A DNA stretch of 8,658 bases from Cohaesibacteraceae bacterium (GTDB lineage Bacteria > Pseudomonadota > Alphaproteobacteria > Rhizobiales > Cohaesibacteraceae), in the NCBI GenBank assembly GCA_016764535.1, contig JAESRR010000087.1:1-8658 (forward strand). Reading direction: 5' to 3'. Each line of letters starts with the position of its first letter. Positions within the stretch are counted from its first letter, which is position 1. Of the stretch, positions 1-8,378 are shown piece by piece. The notes below the pieces were generated by a model. It saw only the letters and a list, made by a program, of their open reading frames with translations. It had not been told where the DNA came from and made no database searches. Made by a program: the position numbers and the translations under genes.

Positions 1-2081
1 CCTTTTTCCCGGTTTGTTACGTAAGGTTCAAGTAACTGGTGGCGATTTTTGCCCGGAAACCCGATCCCGTTGTCAATAATATTGATGGTGTAGTTTTCAC
101 CCGTTTTTTCAGCAGAAACAAATATTGTGCCAGGACCACGTATTTCTCGATCTTCAGGGGTTACTGCCTCGATTGCTTCTTTCGCATTTTTGACCAGATT
201 GGTAAAAGCCTGGGAAATAAGCCGGTGATCAAACAGCCCGGGCATCTCTTTTGGAATATTGATTTCAAAAGAGATTTCATCCGTCCCTACTTTTTGTAAA
301 AACACAGCCTCATTGAGTACGTCAGTTAAGTTATGGTGTTCGAATGTTGGTTTTGGCATCCTGGCAAACGACGAAAATTCATTGACCATGCGCCCGATAT
401 CGCCAACCTGGCGAACAATCGTGTCAGTACACTGATCAAAAACCTTGCGATCCTCTTCGGCAATTTGTTTGCCAAATCTGCGTTTAAGTCGTTCTGCTGA
501 CAACTGAATTGGTGTGAGAGGATTCTTGATTTCATGGGCTATCCGTCGGGCAACATCAGCCCAGGCGGAAGTTCTTTGCGCCGTCACAAGATCAGTAATA
601 TCGTCAAGTGTAACGACATAATTATGGTTCAGATCTGTTCTGGTTTCCGACGTGATGCGAACCGTAAGGGTCCGCTCCCGACCTTTCCTTGTTAATTTAA
701 TCTGACCGTTGTAACTGCTTCCGTGTTTGCGCCTGGCTTCTGCCAACAATTCACTCATTTCGGGGATCAGTTTGCCAATTGGTTTATGAACGACTTTTCT
801 TGCCTCAACATTTAATAAATCCATAGCAGCCTTATTCACCAGTGTTACAAGTTCATCAGCATTAACCCCGATAACGCCTGAGGTAACTCCTGATAGAACA
901 GCTTCCGTAAATCGTCTTCTGGCATCTGCCTGATCTTTCACAAGCAATATTTCATCACGCTGGGAGCGTAACTGACTGGTCATATTATTAAATGTAGCGC
1001 TGAGTTTACCAATATCCGCGGTCGTTTTCTCTACAGGTACCTGAACAACCAGATTACCTTTGGAGACTTCATCTGCAGCGTAAATTAGTCGACGGATTGG
1101 ATCGACCAGACGATCAGCAAAACCAATTCCCAACCAGACTGCAGCAAGGAGAACGGTAATCGCGACGCCGGTATAGAGGCCAAGAAAAGCCAGTTTGAGA
1201 TTTTCACTGGACAGTTCCATCTGTCGAAAAGCTGCAACATTGGCATTCGTGCGATGAAGATATTCAAGTACAACCGGATCAATTACCTGCACTGCATAAA
1301 GATAGGCATCCGCAAAAGCAGTGAGACGAACGATTCCTCCCACAAGATTTGTGTTGCCCAATGAAATTAGCATGGGAACATCATCGGCTCTTGCATAACG
1401 TCTGGGATCGGGAATGTCTGGCGGGTTTTTTATTATCTCGTTTTCGGTTTGCAATAAAACTGCACCATTGGAAGCCAGCAAATAAACCAATGGAATGCCT
1501 TTTTCCCGAGACTTGGCATTCATAAATTTATTAAATTCGATCGGATTGATTGCAAAAGCAGGTTCTGCATTATTTATATCAGCAGCAAATGCCGCCAAAT
1601 CCCTTCTCAGTGAATTCTGATGCTCTCGAATATAGGCTGAAGCTACGGTCGTCGAGTTAGTAATCATGGCCTGCATCTGTGACCCAAACCAGCGATCCAG
1701 ACCGCGTTCAAGAGTGACGCTCGCAAATATGGCTACAAGGATTGCAGGAGTTGCAGCAACCAGGCCAAACAAAACAACGATTCGACCGTGCAATTGCGCT
1801 GCTGCCCGCCCCGAACGCAATGTCCGCCAGATAATTATGAGTTCCCAAAGAACAACGCAAAACAACACAAAAACCAAAGCCGCATTGATTAGCAATGCAG
1901 TTTGAATACCGGTTTCGGTCTGCAGAACCGGAATTAATCCCAACAAAATGCCAAATGTTGTGAACCCCGACCCAATTGCAAGGATTACACAAACCAGACC
2001 AATGCGTCGAATGAGACGGCGGTCTTCTATTGGAGGAGTACCAGAATGAACGATATCGCTGGAATTGGTATTAATTATCAT
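1..2081 (-). CDS. ntrY: NtrY membrane sensor histidine kinase (3' end missing)
   Basis: This is the sensor kinase of the NtrY/NtrX two-component system, which acts in the inner membrane and phosphorylates NtrX. The frame is open for 693 codons, with no stop, to the window edge. Three hydrophobic segments lie near residues 27-50, 62-85 and 100-123, followed by a periplasmic stretch and a fourth segment near 295-319. Then come a HAMP domain (about 320-372), a PAS domain (about 388-500), the H-box [20 protein letters not shown] with phospho-acceptor His516, the N-box NLVKNAKEAI (Asn632) and the G1 box DNGIGFPG (Asp670). The frame ends at EPYVTNREKG, just before the glycine-rich G2 box, so only a short C-terminus is missing. 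The ATG at 2081 is the only normal start after the in-frame stop upstream, although its ribosome site (AGGG, 3 bases before CATATG) is poor. ntrX is expected next, outside the window. Confidence 0.95.
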   Translation of the reverse strand, partial: MIINTNSSDIVHSGTPPIEDRRLIRRIGLVCVILAIGSGFTTFGILLGLIPVLQTETGIQTALLINAALVFVLFCVVLWELIIIWRTLRSGRAAAQLHGRIVVLFGLVAATPAILVAIFASVTLERGLDRWFGSQMQAMITNSTTVASAYIREHQNSLRRDLAAFAADINNAEPAFAINPIEFNKFMNAKSREKGIPLVYLLASNGAVLLQTENEIIKNPPDIPDPRRYARADDVPMLISLGNTNLVGGIVRLTAFADAYLYAVQVIDPVVLEYLHRTNANVAAFRQMELSSENLKLAFLGLYTGVAITVLLAAVWLGIGFADRLVDPIRRLIYAADEVSKGNLVVQVPVEKTTADIGKLSATFNNMTSQLRSQRDEILLVKDQADARRRFTEAVLSGVTSGVIGVNADELVTLVNKAAMDLLNVEARKVVHKPIGKLIPEMSELLAEARRKHGSSYNGQIKLTRKGRERTLTVRITSETRTDLNHNYVVTLDDITDLVTAQRTSAWADVARRIAHEIKNPLTPIQLSAERLKRRFGKQIAEEDRKVFDQCTDTIVRQVGDIGRMVNEFSSFARMPKPTFEHHNLTDVLNEAVFLQKVGTDEISFEINIPKEMPGLFDHRLISQAFTNLVKNAKEAIEAVTPEDREIRGPGTIFVSAEKTGENYTINIIDNGIGFPGKNRHQLLEPYVTNREK
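117..133 (-). promoter_or_regulatory. Sigma-54-like -24/-12 sequence inside ntrY (weak candidate)
   Basis: On the minus strand this reads CTGGCACA, four bases, then TTGTT. The sigma-54 consensus is YTGGCACG-N4-TTGCW, so it departs at the last base of the -24 block and at the C of the -12 GC. It points out of the 3' end of ntrY toward the expected ntrX. It lies in codons for a poorly conserved stretch (PGTIFV) between the N and G1 boxes, so the match is not forced by a known motif. A match of this quality can occur by chance. Confidence 0.2.
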
Positions 2082-2146
2082 ATGCCCTGTGCAATTTGAA
2101 CACGCAATATCCGCCAGATATTCTACCCGTCGGGTTTTCGTGCACT

Positions 2147-2174
2147 ATGATACAATTCTGAGCGTATACTACAA
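2147..2174 (-). promoter_or_regulatory. Candidate promoter for ntrY in the ntrC-ntrY gap
   Basis: The 141-base gap between the ntrC stop and the ntrY start holds a sigma-70-like pair on the minus strand: TTGTAG, a 16-base spacer, then TATCAT. Transcription would begin about 60 bases before the ntrY ATG. Between this site and ntrY there is also an 11-base dyad, ACCCGACGGGT (2125-2135), of unknown meaning. No U-tract terminator was seen after ntrC, so read-through from ntrC is also possible. The call rests only on consensus resemblance and on the unusual gap size in an otherwise tight operon. Confidence 0.3.
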
Positions 2175-2222
2175 ACACATTGTTGCAGAAATGAGACAGT
2201 GTGACATATTTATCAACAGGGC

Positions 2223-3665
2223 CTATTGAGCCGGATGTCTTATTATCTGGACCCCCAGATCCTTAATCTTCTTACGCAGAGTATTTCTGTTCAATCCCAA
2301 TAACTCGGATGCCTTGATTTGATTGCCTCTTGTAGCTGCCAGTGTGGCACAAATCAGAGGATATTCGACTTTTTTCAGAATTCTATTATAGAGACCTGGC
2401 GGAGGTAGATCTCCAGCAAAACCGGCAAAATATGAAGTTAGATAAGCTTCAATTCGTTCATTTAGATCTGCTTCTTCATTGTAATCAATTTGAAATTCCG
2501 ACGGGAGACTGGTCAATTCGATCTGTATCGATTCTGCTGTTATAATATCTTCAGGATTTAGCGCAGCAAGACGGCGAACCAGGTTTTCCAGCTCCCTTAT
2601 ATTTCCAGGCCAGCGATATTGACGAAGACATTCCAGTGCACCAGAATCCAGCTGCTTGGACGGTAGTCCTTCTTTTTCTGCGTTGAGAAAAAAATGCCTT
2701 GCCAGATCCGATATATCTTCCGTTCTTTCCCGCAAAGGAGGTATGCGCAGTGGAACAACATTTAGTCGATAATATAGATCTTCACGAAAAAGACCTTGAT
2801 TTATCAACTGTTTGAGGTCCTTGTTTGTAGCCGTCACAATCCTGACATCGGTTTTTACCGGATTTCGCCCACCCACAGTGGTGTACTCACCCTGTTGTAA
2901 AACCCGTAATAACCGGGTTTGTGCATCCATTGGCATGTCACCAATTTCATCCAGAAAAAGTGTCCCGCCTTCTGCCTGTTCAAACCTACCGGCGGCCCTT
3001 GTCAATGCTCCTGTAAAGGCCCCTTTTTCATGTCCAAACAAGTCGCTTTCGATAAGATCCTTTGGTATCGCAGCCATATTTATCGCAACAAACGGTCCCG
3101 ATTTGCGTTTACCAAAGTCATGTAGCGCCTGTGCCACAAGTTCTTTGCCAGTTCCACTTTCGCCACTTATCAGAACTGTAAGATCTGTCTGCATGAGACG
3201 TGCGAGAATACGATAGATTTCCTGCATTGCTGCTGACCGACCAACAAGCGGCATGTTGTCCTGATCAATTTCGGGCCTGTTCGATGCTTTCTGTTCCCGG
3301 GGTTCGGCAAGTGCCCGGCCAACGATGGATATGAGTTCTTTCAAGTCAAACGGTTTGGGTAAATATTCGTAGGCGCCATTTTCAGATGCCTGAATGGCCG
3401 TCATGAATGTGTTTTGAGCACTCATCACAATAACGGGTAGATCAGGGCGCGCCTTTTTCATTCTGGGCAGAATGTCAAATATATTTTCATCGGGCATGAT
3501 GACATCGGTGATTACCAGGTCTCCATCACCTTTCGATACCCATTTCCAAAGTGTATTTGCATTGGATGTCAGTCGGACTTCATATCCTGCGCGAGCGAGA
3601 GCCTGATTGAGTACAGTTCTGATTGCTGCATCATCATCTGCAACGAGAATGGTTCCGCTTGGCAT
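2223..3665 (-). CDS. ntrC: NtrC (NRI) sigma-54-dependent nitrogen response regulator
   Basis: NtrC is phosphorylated by NtrB under nitrogen limitation and drives sigma-54 RNA polymerase at nitrogen-assimilation promoters. The 480-residue protein is full length. The receiver domain (about 5-120) has the acidic pocket Asp11/Asp12, phospho-acceptor Asp54 in VITDVIMP, and Lys104 in KPF. The AAA+ domain (about 140-370) has Walker A GESGTGKE at 168-175, the sigma-54 contact loop GAFTGA at 215-220, and Walker B GGTLFLDE at 233-240. The C-terminal Fis-type helix-turn-helix includes [12 protein letters not shown] at about 456-467. All key residues are present, so it should be a competent activator. 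The ATG lies 2 bases after the ntrB stop, so the two are co-transcribed and probably translationally coupled. GAFTGA and the receiver rule out a non-sigma-54 regulator, and the neighbours separate it from NtrX. Confidence 0.97.
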   Translation of the reverse strand: MPSGTILVADDDAAIRTVLNQALARAGYEVRLTSNANTLWKWVSKGDGDLVITDVIMPDENIFDILPRMKKARPDLPVIVMSAQNTFMTAIQASENGAYEYLPKPFDLKELISIVGRALAEPREQKASNRPEIDQDNMPLVGRSAAMQEIYRILARLMQTDLTVLISGESGTGKELVAQALHDFGKRKSGPFVAINMAAIPKDLIESDLFGHEKGAFTGALTRAAGRFEQAEGGTLFLDEIGDMPMDAQTRLLRVLQQGEYTTVGGRNPVKTDVRIVTATNKDLKQLINQGLFREDLYYRLNVVPLRIPPLRERTEDISDLARHFFLNAEKEGLPSKQLDSGALECLRQYRWPGNIRELENLVRRLAALNPEDIITAESIQIELTSLPSEFQIDYNEEADLNERIEAYLTSYFAGFAGDLPPPGLYNRILKKVEYPLICATLAATRGNQIKASELLGLNRNTLRKKIKDLGVQIIRHPAQ

Positions 3666-3667
3666 GA

Positions 3668-4819
3668 TTATTGACTTTCATCAGTAACATTATCAGGGGT
3701 GGCCTGTTTAAAGGCCGGTAGCAAGACCCGAAAAGTGGTGTCTCTGGGCTGAGACTGACAATCAATCACACCGCCGTGGTCTCTCACCAATTTTGCAACG
3801 AGAGCCAGACCCAAACCACCACCATTTGCTTTGGTCGTAACAAAAGGATCAAACATATGCGGAGCAATATCGTCAGGAACACCACCACCATTGTCATGTA
3901 CACAAAACTCCAATGGCAAACTGGTTCGTTCCTTGATCCCCGGCATTGATAATCTAACCCCTGGTTTAAAGGCTGTTGTCAGGCAAATTTCCGGTTTGCG
4001 TTGTGTTTTTACAGCTTCTGCCGCGTTTTTTACAAGATTGAGAAAAATTTGTATGAGTTGATCCCGGTTCGCATATACCGGGGGAAGTGAAGGATCATAT
4101 TGTTCCCGAATTTCGATGCCTTTGGCAAAGCCTGAGGCTGCCAACCGCCTTACATGTTCAAGAACCTCATGAATATTGACAGCTTCCCGTGAAATCGGAC
4201 GTTCATCGGAAAAGACCTCCATCCGTTCAACAAGCTTAACAATCCGATCTGTTTCATCAATTATTAAACGGGTCAAAATCCGGTCATCTGCATCCGACGT
4301 ACTTTCCAGTAACTGGGCGGCTCCACGAATACCGGATAACGGATTTTTGATTTCATGCGCAAGCATCATTGCCAAACCGGATACAGAGCGAGCGGCACCC
4401 TGGTGGGTCAGCTGACGGTCCATTTTGTCTGCCATTGTGCGTTCCTGGAGCATCACAACAACATGCCCGGGACTATCAACAACGGGCGCTACATTGATAT
4501 CTACAATCCGTTCCCTCCCCAGCCTGGGTGTACCAATGTCGACCTTGTATTCGTTCACCGGTGTATTACGGCTACGAACATCCTCAATTAATGAAAGAAG
4601 CGGGCTTCCAAACGGAACAAACTGATCAAGGTTATGACGGCTGAGTACGGGGGCCGAGACCTGAAAAAACGCCTGAGCGCTGTCGTTGGCACTTGTCATT
4701 CGATTTTCCTGATTGAGCATAAAAACCGGATGAGGCAACCCATTTAACGCTATGCGAGCTGTGTCATCCAGCGAACAATCAGATGAACGTTGATCTTTAA
4801 GGCTTTCGTCTTTCATCAC
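3668..4819 (-). CDS. ntrB: NtrB (NRII) nitrogen sensor histidine kinase/phosphatase
   Basis: NtrB is a cytoplasmic kinase and phosphatase that controls NtrC, with its balance set in known systems by PII protein. The 383-residue protein has no membrane segment. A PAS-like sensor domain covers about 20-125. The H-box [20 protein letters not shown] carries phospho-acceptor His155. The ATPase domain shows N-box [10 protein letters not shown] (Asn265), G1 box DNGGGVP (309-315) and G2 box GGGLGLALV (333-341). Two starts are possible: GTG at 4819, giving a GTGA overlap with the dusB stop, or ATG at 4816, giving TGATG. An AGG lies 7 bases before the ATG but only 4 before the GTG, so I favour ATG (382 residues). 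Either way translation is coupled to dusB. The stop lies 2 bases before ntrC. Confidence 0.97.
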   Translation of the reverse strand: MMKDESLKDQRSSDCSLDDTARIALNGLPHPVFMLNQENRMTSANDSAQAFFQVSAPVLSRHNLDQFVPFGSPLLSLIEDVRSRNTPVNEYKVDIGTPRLGRERIVDINVAPVVDSPGHVVVMLQERTMADKMDRQLTHQGAARSVSGLAMMLAHEIKNPLSGIRGAAQLLESTSDADDRILTRLIIDETDRIVKLVERMEVFSDERPISREAVNIHEVLEHVRRLAASGFAKGIEIREQYDPSLPPVYANRDQLIQIFLNLVKNAAEAVKTQRKPEICLTTAFKPGVRLSMPGIKERTSLPLEFCVHDNGGGVPDDIAPHMFDPFVTTKANGGGLGLALVAKLVRDHGGVIDCQSQPRDTTFRVLLPAFKQATPDNVTDESQ

Positions 4820-5835
4820 AAGGCCTGTTCAGTTTTACCCGGGTTCAGGAAGTATAATTCAAGATCTCTGATCACATCGTCAGAGGAACCGGAAGTAAGA
4901 ATTTGTTTGCGCAGTTTGCTTCCAAACATTTTGTCTTCCATTTCAACCAAATCCATATACCAACCCAAATGCTTGCGAGAACAACGGATACCGACGATTC
5001 CTGGATAGTGATCCAGCATGGCTTCATAATGCGCCACAACCAGAGACAGCAAATCCGCACCAGTTGGTTGAACAGGAATTTCACCAGTAGCCAAAAAATG
5101 GGCAGTGTGCCCGGCAAGCCATGGTTTGCCATATGCCCCGCGACCAACCATGACGCCATCAGCTCCGGATTCTTTCAACATGCCAAGTGCATCTTCGGGT
5201 GCAAATAAATCACCATTGGCAACTAGCGGGATGGACACCGCTTGTTTAACATTCTGAATCGCCGACCAGTCTGCTATACCTTTATAAAACTGACAACGCG
5301 TGCGGCCATGCACAGTAATCAGGCTAATTCCTGATTCTTCTGCCCGTTTGGCAAGACTTGCTGCATTCCTTGAATTATCGTCCCAACCGAGTCGCATTTT
5401 GACAGTGACTGGCAAACAAGTTGCTGCAATCGTTGCATCTATCAACCTGATGGCGTGGTCAAGATCACGCATGAGCGCAGACCCGGAATATCCTGTTGTA
5501 ACGCGTTTGGCTGGACATCCCATATTAATGTCAATGATATCAGCACCGGATCCCTGAGCCAGTCGCGCGCCTTCTGCCATCCAGTCAGGATGGTTTCCCG
5601 CCAGTTGAACAATATGATGACGGGTGCCATCACCTTCGGCTCGCAATCGCATTTCTTCCTGGCCGGTTGTAAATGCCTTGCTGGCAATCATTTCCGAAAC
5701 AACAGCTCCTGCACCAAACTTTGTCGCGATTTTTCTAAATGGCAAATCGGTAATGCCAGACATCGGAGCGAGAAAAACGGCATTGGGAATTTCAACGGAG
5801 CCAATTGATAATGGTCCGCCTGCGGCGTGAAGCAT
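4816..5835 (-). CDS. dusB: tRNA-dihydrouridine synthase DusB (NifR3)
   Basis: This FMN- and NADPH-dependent enzyme reduces a uridine in the tRNA D-loop to dihydrouridine. The 339-residue protein has the family's TIM-barrel motifs in order: [12 protein letters not shown] (23-34), which helps bind [13 protein letters not shown] (103-112) with catalytic Cys107; VTVKMRLGW (143-151); [13 protein letters not shown] (174-186); VANGDL (205-210); and [13 protein letters not shown] (227-239). These and the length fit the DusB branch. It opens the dusB-ntrB-ntrC operon, the arrangement for which the gene was once called nifR3 in alphaproteobacteria. The ATG at 5835 has only a weak AGG about 7 bases upstream. 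No in-frame start before the conserved core is better. It is not known to act in nitrogen sensing, and co-transcription is the usual link. Confidence 0.97.
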   Translation of the reverse strand: MLHAAGGPLSIGSVEIPNAVFLAPMSGITDLPFRKIATKFGAGAVVSEMIASKAFTTGQEEMRLRAEGDGTRHHIVQLAGNHPDWMAEGARLAQGSGADIIDINMGCPAKRVTTGYSGSALMRDLDHAIRLIDATIAATCLPVTVKMRLGWDDNSRNAASLAKRAEESGISLITVHGRTRCQFYKGIADWSAIQNVKQAVSIPLVANGDLFAPEDALGMLKESGADGVMVGRGAYGKPWLAGHTAHFLATGEIPVQPTGADLLSLVVAHYEAMLDHYPGIVGIRCSRKHLGWYMDLVEMEDKMFGSKLRKQILTSGSSDDVIRDLELYFLNPGKTEQAL

Positions 5836-5847
5836 AAACTGCCTATA

Positions 5848-5875
5848 ATGTTAGCAAATTTTCAGTTGCACACAA
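5848..5875 (-). promoter_or_regulatory. Candidate promoter for dusB-ntrB-ntrC
   Basis: On the minus strand TTGTGT and TAACAT are separated by 16 bases, close to the sigma-70 pattern. The -10 ends 12 bases before the dusB ATG, so the leader would be very short (about 5-10 bases). No NtrC-type dyad (TGCAC...GTGCA) or sigma-54 -24/-12 element was seen in the 198-base region between dusB and ispDF. The call is based on consensus resemblance and position only. Confidence 0.35.
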
Positions 5876-5888
5876 ACTAGCCGTAAAA

Positions 5889-5919
5889 TTGAAAGACTGA
5901 TAGAGGCATAAAGTTTAAT
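5889..5919 (+). promoter_or_regulatory. Candidate promoter for ispDF (weak)
   Basis: On the plus strand TTGAAA at 5889-5894 is followed after 17-19 bases by an AT-rich block (5912-5919, GTTTAA/TTTAAT) that could serve as a -10. Transcription would start about 105 bases before ispDF. The rest of the leader, up to 6033, shows only a small inverted repeat, CAGAG-GCAG-CTCTG (5970-5983), and no recognised riboswitch. Confidence 0.2.
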
Positions 5920-6021
5920 CAGTAAATAAATGTATTGAGTAAAGTTGTGAACCAATCAACCTGGGCAAACAGAGGCAGCTCTGCTACAAGATCCAGTTTT
6001 GTAAATGGTCAATAAATTTCC

Positions 6022-6026
6022 GGGGA
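6022..6026 (+). promoter_or_regulatory. Ribosome binding site of ispDF
   Basis: GGGGA lies 7 bases before the ATG at 6034. It is the clearest Shine-Dalgarno-like sequence in the window and fixes this start, which also places the nucleotide-binding loop at the expected distance from the N-terminus. Confidence 0.6.
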
Positions 6027-6033
6027 AACGGGC

Positions 6034-7230
6034 ATGTCGATTCGCAATGCTGTGCTGATTGTAGCCGGAGGTCAGGGACTTCGAGCCCGGACTGATGTTC
6101 ATTCAAACCCCAAGCAATATGTTCAAGTGCTCGGCAACGCAGTTATCTGGCACACAATTAAACTTTTCCTGGCTAGTTCGAAAACAGATGTAATCCTTGT
6201 TGTGGTCGCCGATGGTCATGAGAATATTTATAATCAGGCCGTTTTGGGAATAAATGACAAACGTCTGATGGCGGCTATTATTGGCGGAAATTCCCGCCAA
6301 CAATCAGTGTTCGCCGGGTTAACGGCATTGAGTGCAACGAATCCGGATTGTGTGCTAATTCATGACGCAGCAAGACCTTGCCTTGCTCAGCGGTCTCTTG
6401 CCGAAGTCTATGCGTCTTTATCAACCCACAAAGCCGTTTTAGTTGGCACGCCAGTCGCGGACACATTGAAAAAACTTGGCACCGGTTCACTGGAAACAAT
6501 CGACAGAACAAATATATGGAATGCCCAAACACCCCAGGCTTTTGATTTCAATTTGATTTTTGATGTCCATAGAAAGGCAGTTTTGGAAAACAATACCTCA
6601 TTTACCGATGATTGTGGTCTGGCAGAGTGGGCGGGACAGAATATTACCATGATCGATGGCGGAACAGGCAATTTCAAAATAACCAATCCAGATGACTTTG
6701 AGCTGGCAGAATGCATTCTAAAAGGCAGATCAATTATGTTGAACGATACCAGAGTTGGAACCGGGTATGATGTTCATGCTTTTGAACCCGGTGACTTGGT
6801 TATCCTGGGCGGAGTATCCATCCCGCATAATAAAAAGCTCAAGGGTCACTCGGACGCAGATGTTGCCTTGCATGCTATAACCGACGCTATGCTCGGTGCA
6901 TTGGCTGATGGAGATATTGGCACCCACTTCCCACCCTCCGACCCCCAGTGGAAGGGGGTTTCTTCAGACAGGTTCCTGATCGATGCAGTACGCCGCGTAC
7001 AAGACAAAGGTGGCAAAATTCGCCACATTGATTTGACAATTGTTTGCGAGGAACCAAAAATTGGCGCCCATCGGCCCGCCATGAAAAAATCCATTGCTAC
7101 GATTTGTAATCTTGAAGAAGACCGTATCAGTGTCAAAGCTACAACCAGCGAAAGACTTGGTTTCACAGGGCGCAGGGAAGGCATTGCGGCATTGGCCACA
7201 GTCACCCTGGGATTGCCTGAGGAAATATAA
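6034..7230 (+). CDS. ispDF: Bifunctional IspDF: MEP cytidylyltransferase / MECDP synthase
   Basis: The 398-residue cytoplasmic enzyme carries out two non-consecutive steps of the MEP isoprenoid pathway: IspD makes CDP-methylerythritol and IspF forms the cyclic diphosphate. The IspD domain (about 1-232) has the CTP loop VAGGQGLRA with Arg17, Lys27 in NPKQY, HDAARPCL (110-117), Arg158 in IDRTNIW, TPQAF, and Lys215 in NFKIT, matching the catalytic residues of the E. coli enzyme. A short linker (about 233-240) leads to the IspF domain, with metal ligands Asp246 and His248 in GYDVHAF, GHSDADVALHAITDA with His280, and ATTSERLGFTGRREGIA near the C-terminus. Separate proteins in E. coli, the two are fused in many alphaproteobacteria and in Campylobacter. 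The gene is divergent from dusB and ends 11 bases from the convergent tgt stop. Confidence 0.97.
   Translation: MSIRNAVLIVAGGQGLRARTDVHSNPKQYVQVLGNAVIWHTIKLFLASSKTDVILVVVADGHENIYNQAVLGINDKRLMAAIIGGNSRQQSVFAGLTALSATNPDCVLIHDAARPCLAQRSLAEVYASLSTHKAVLVGTPVADTLKKLGTGSLETIDRTNIWNAQTPQAFDFNLIFDVHRKAVLENNTSFTDDCGLAEWAGQNITMIDGGTGNFKITNPDDFELAECILKGRSIMLNDTRVGTGYDVHAFEPGDLVILGGVSIPHNKKLKGHSDADVALHAITDAMLGALADGDIGTHFPPSDPQWKGVSSDRFLIDAVRRVQDKGGKIRHIDLTIVCEEPKIGAHRPAMKKSIATICNLEEDRISVKATTSERLGFTGRREGIAALATVTLGLPEEI
6722..6738 (+). promoter_or_regulatory. Possible internal translation start for a free IspF domain
   Basis: Met235 (ATG at 6736-6738) sits in the linker of IspDF, just before the IspF sequence GTGYDVHAF. 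An AAGG at 6722-6725 lies 10 bases upstream. Starting here would give a 164-residue protein, close in size to stand-alone IspF. The spacing is slightly long and the codons (LKGRSIM) could produce this by chance, so the site is tentative. Confidence 0.2.
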
Positions 7231-7241
7231 CAAGTCGGGTA

Positions 7242-8378
7242 TTATGCCAGCTTATCAATATCACCTCTTTGCCAGTTCTCCATCGTTTGCAGACGAAAAT
7301 CTTCAAAGCAACCTTTAGTAATTGCATCCCGCATACCCTGCATAAGATACTGGTAGTAGTGCAGGTTTATCCAGGTTAGTAACATTGACCCAAGGCCTTC
7401 ATTAGATCTGACTAAATGATGCAGATAAGCCCGGGAATAGTCCTTTGCAGCGGGACACGAGCTTTGTTCATCAAGAGGCCGATGATCGTCCTTGTGTCGT
7501 GCATTTTTAATATTTACTTTGCCAAAACGCGAATATGCCAGACCGTGGCGCCCTGCTCTCGTGGGCATCACGCAATCGAACATATCGACGCCTCTGGCAA
7601 CGGACTGCAACAAATCATCGGGCGTTCCAACGCCCATCAAATATCTTGGCTTGTTGACTGGTAAAAGTGGTGTGGTGATTTCCAGCATGCGGAGCATAAC
7701 ATCCTGTGGCTCCCCAACAGCAAGTCCTCCGATAGAATACCCTTTCAGATCCAGTGCTTTAAGCGATAAAGCAGATTCTTCACGTAGTGAGGGGATGTCC
7801 CCTCCCTGGACTATACCGAACATAGCCTGGCCTGGCCGATCACCAAATGCTGTTTTACAACGGTCGGCCCAACGTAGCGACAATTGCATTGCCCGCTCTA
7901 TTTCATCCCGGGTTGCCGGTAGAGCAGTACATTCATCAAGCTGCATCTGAATATCAGATCCGAGAAGGCACTGGATTTCAATTGAGCGTTCAGGTGTCAT
8001 TTCATGCCGACTGCCGTCAATATGAGACTGGAAAGTTACGCCCTGTTCGGTAATCTTGCGTAATTTGGACAAAGACATGACCTGAAATCCGCCCGAGTCA
8101 GTCAGAATCGGATATGGCCAGTTTGCAAATTTATGCAGACCTCCGAGTTTTTCGATCCGCTCCGCCCCAGGCCGTAACATCAAATGGTATGTATTTCCAA
8201 GAATTACATCAGCACCAAGCTCACGTACCTGGCCGGGATACATGTGCTTTACTGTGGCGGCTGTGCCCACTGGCATGAATGCCGGCGTACGAATAACACC
8301 TCTTGGTGTCTGAATTTTACCTTTACGCGCTCCGGCATCCGTTGCCTGTAGAGTGAAGCCAAAATCTTTTTTTGTCAT
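7242..8378 (-). CDS. tgt: Queuine/preQ1 tRNA-guanine transglycosylase Tgt, zinc ligands altered
   Basis: Tgt exchanges guanine-34 in the anticodon of GUN tRNAs for preQ1, the first tRNA-bound step of queuosine synthesis. The 378-residue protein is full length. It has [13 protein letters not shown] with general base Asp94, [10 protein letters not shown] (141-150), GIVQGG (188-193), GGLAVGE (217-223) and [14 protein letters not shown] with nucleophile Asp268. The C-terminal zinc site is unusual. The family pattern Cys-x-Cys-x-x-Cys plus a distant His is here Ser306, Cys308, Ala311 and Ile337 ([20 protein letters not shown], then [10 protein letters not shown]). The 31-residue spacing from first to last ligand position is kept. 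I see no frameshift, so the gene appears functional but probably binds no zinc in the usual way. The ATG overlaps the queA stop (ATGA). A divergent paralogue is unlikely, because the catalytic core is canonical. Confidence 0.95.
   Translation of the reverse strand: MTKKDFGFTLQATDAGARKGKIQTPRGVIRTPAFMPVGTAATVKHMYPGQVRELGADVILGNTYHLMLRPGAERIEKLGGLHKFANWPYPILTDSGGFQVMSLSKLRKITEQGVTFQSHIDGSRHEMTPERSIEIQCLLGSDIQMQLDECTALPATRDEIERAMQLSLRWADRCKTAFGDRPGQAMFGIVQGGDIPSLREESALSLKALDLKGYSIGGLAVGEPQDVMLRMLEITTPLLPVNKPRYLMGVGTPDDLLQSVARGVDMFDCVMPTRAGRHGLAYSRFGKVNIKNARHKDDHRPLDEQSSCPAAKDYSRAYLHHLVRSNEGLGSMLLTWINLHYYQYLMQGMRDAITKGCFEDFRLQTMENWQRGDIDKLA

Noticed and set aside
1708..1992. A 94-codon minus-strand open frame rich in Cys and Asn.
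   Set aside because: It overlaps the membrane segments of ntrY in another frame. The ntrY frame is continuous and carries all kinase motifs.
1..2081. Possible frameshift or degeneration of ntrY, because shorter frames overlap it.
   Set aside because: Reading codon by codon from 2081 to the edge gives no stop, and the H, N and G1 boxes all fall in the same frame.
2125..2138. Dyad ACCCGTCGGGT followed by TTTT on the plus strand, as a terminator.
   Set aside because: The stem would be only 4 pairs, and no plus-strand gene ends nearby.
3130..3160. Minus-strand CTGGCAAA-N4-TTGT, sigma-54-like, inside ntrC.
   Set aside because: It falls in the Walker A codons (GTGKELV), which fix the sequence, and it lacks the C and G of the -24 block.
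2812..3216. A 134-codon plus-strand open frame opposite ntrC.
   Set aside because: It lies entirely opposite the AAA+ domain of a canonical ntrC and shows no recognisable motif. It looks like a by-product of codon use on the other strand.
5970..5983. Inverted repeat CAGAG-GCAG-CTCTG in the ispDF leader, as an attenuator or riboswitch.
   Set aside because: A five-pair stem is common by chance, there is no T-tract, and no conserved aptamer sequence is visible.
6443..6459. Plus-strand TTGGCACG-N4-TCGCG resembling a sigma-54 promoter inside ispDF.
   Set aside because: It encodes the conserved IspD stretch VGTPVAD, so the bases are explained by the protein. It has a mismatch in the -12 block and would drive only the second half of the gene.
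7492..7950. A 152-codon plus-strand open frame opposite tgt.
   Set aside because: It is rich in Ser, Arg and Pro with no domain signature and lies opposite conserved tgt codons, so it is best read as a shadow.
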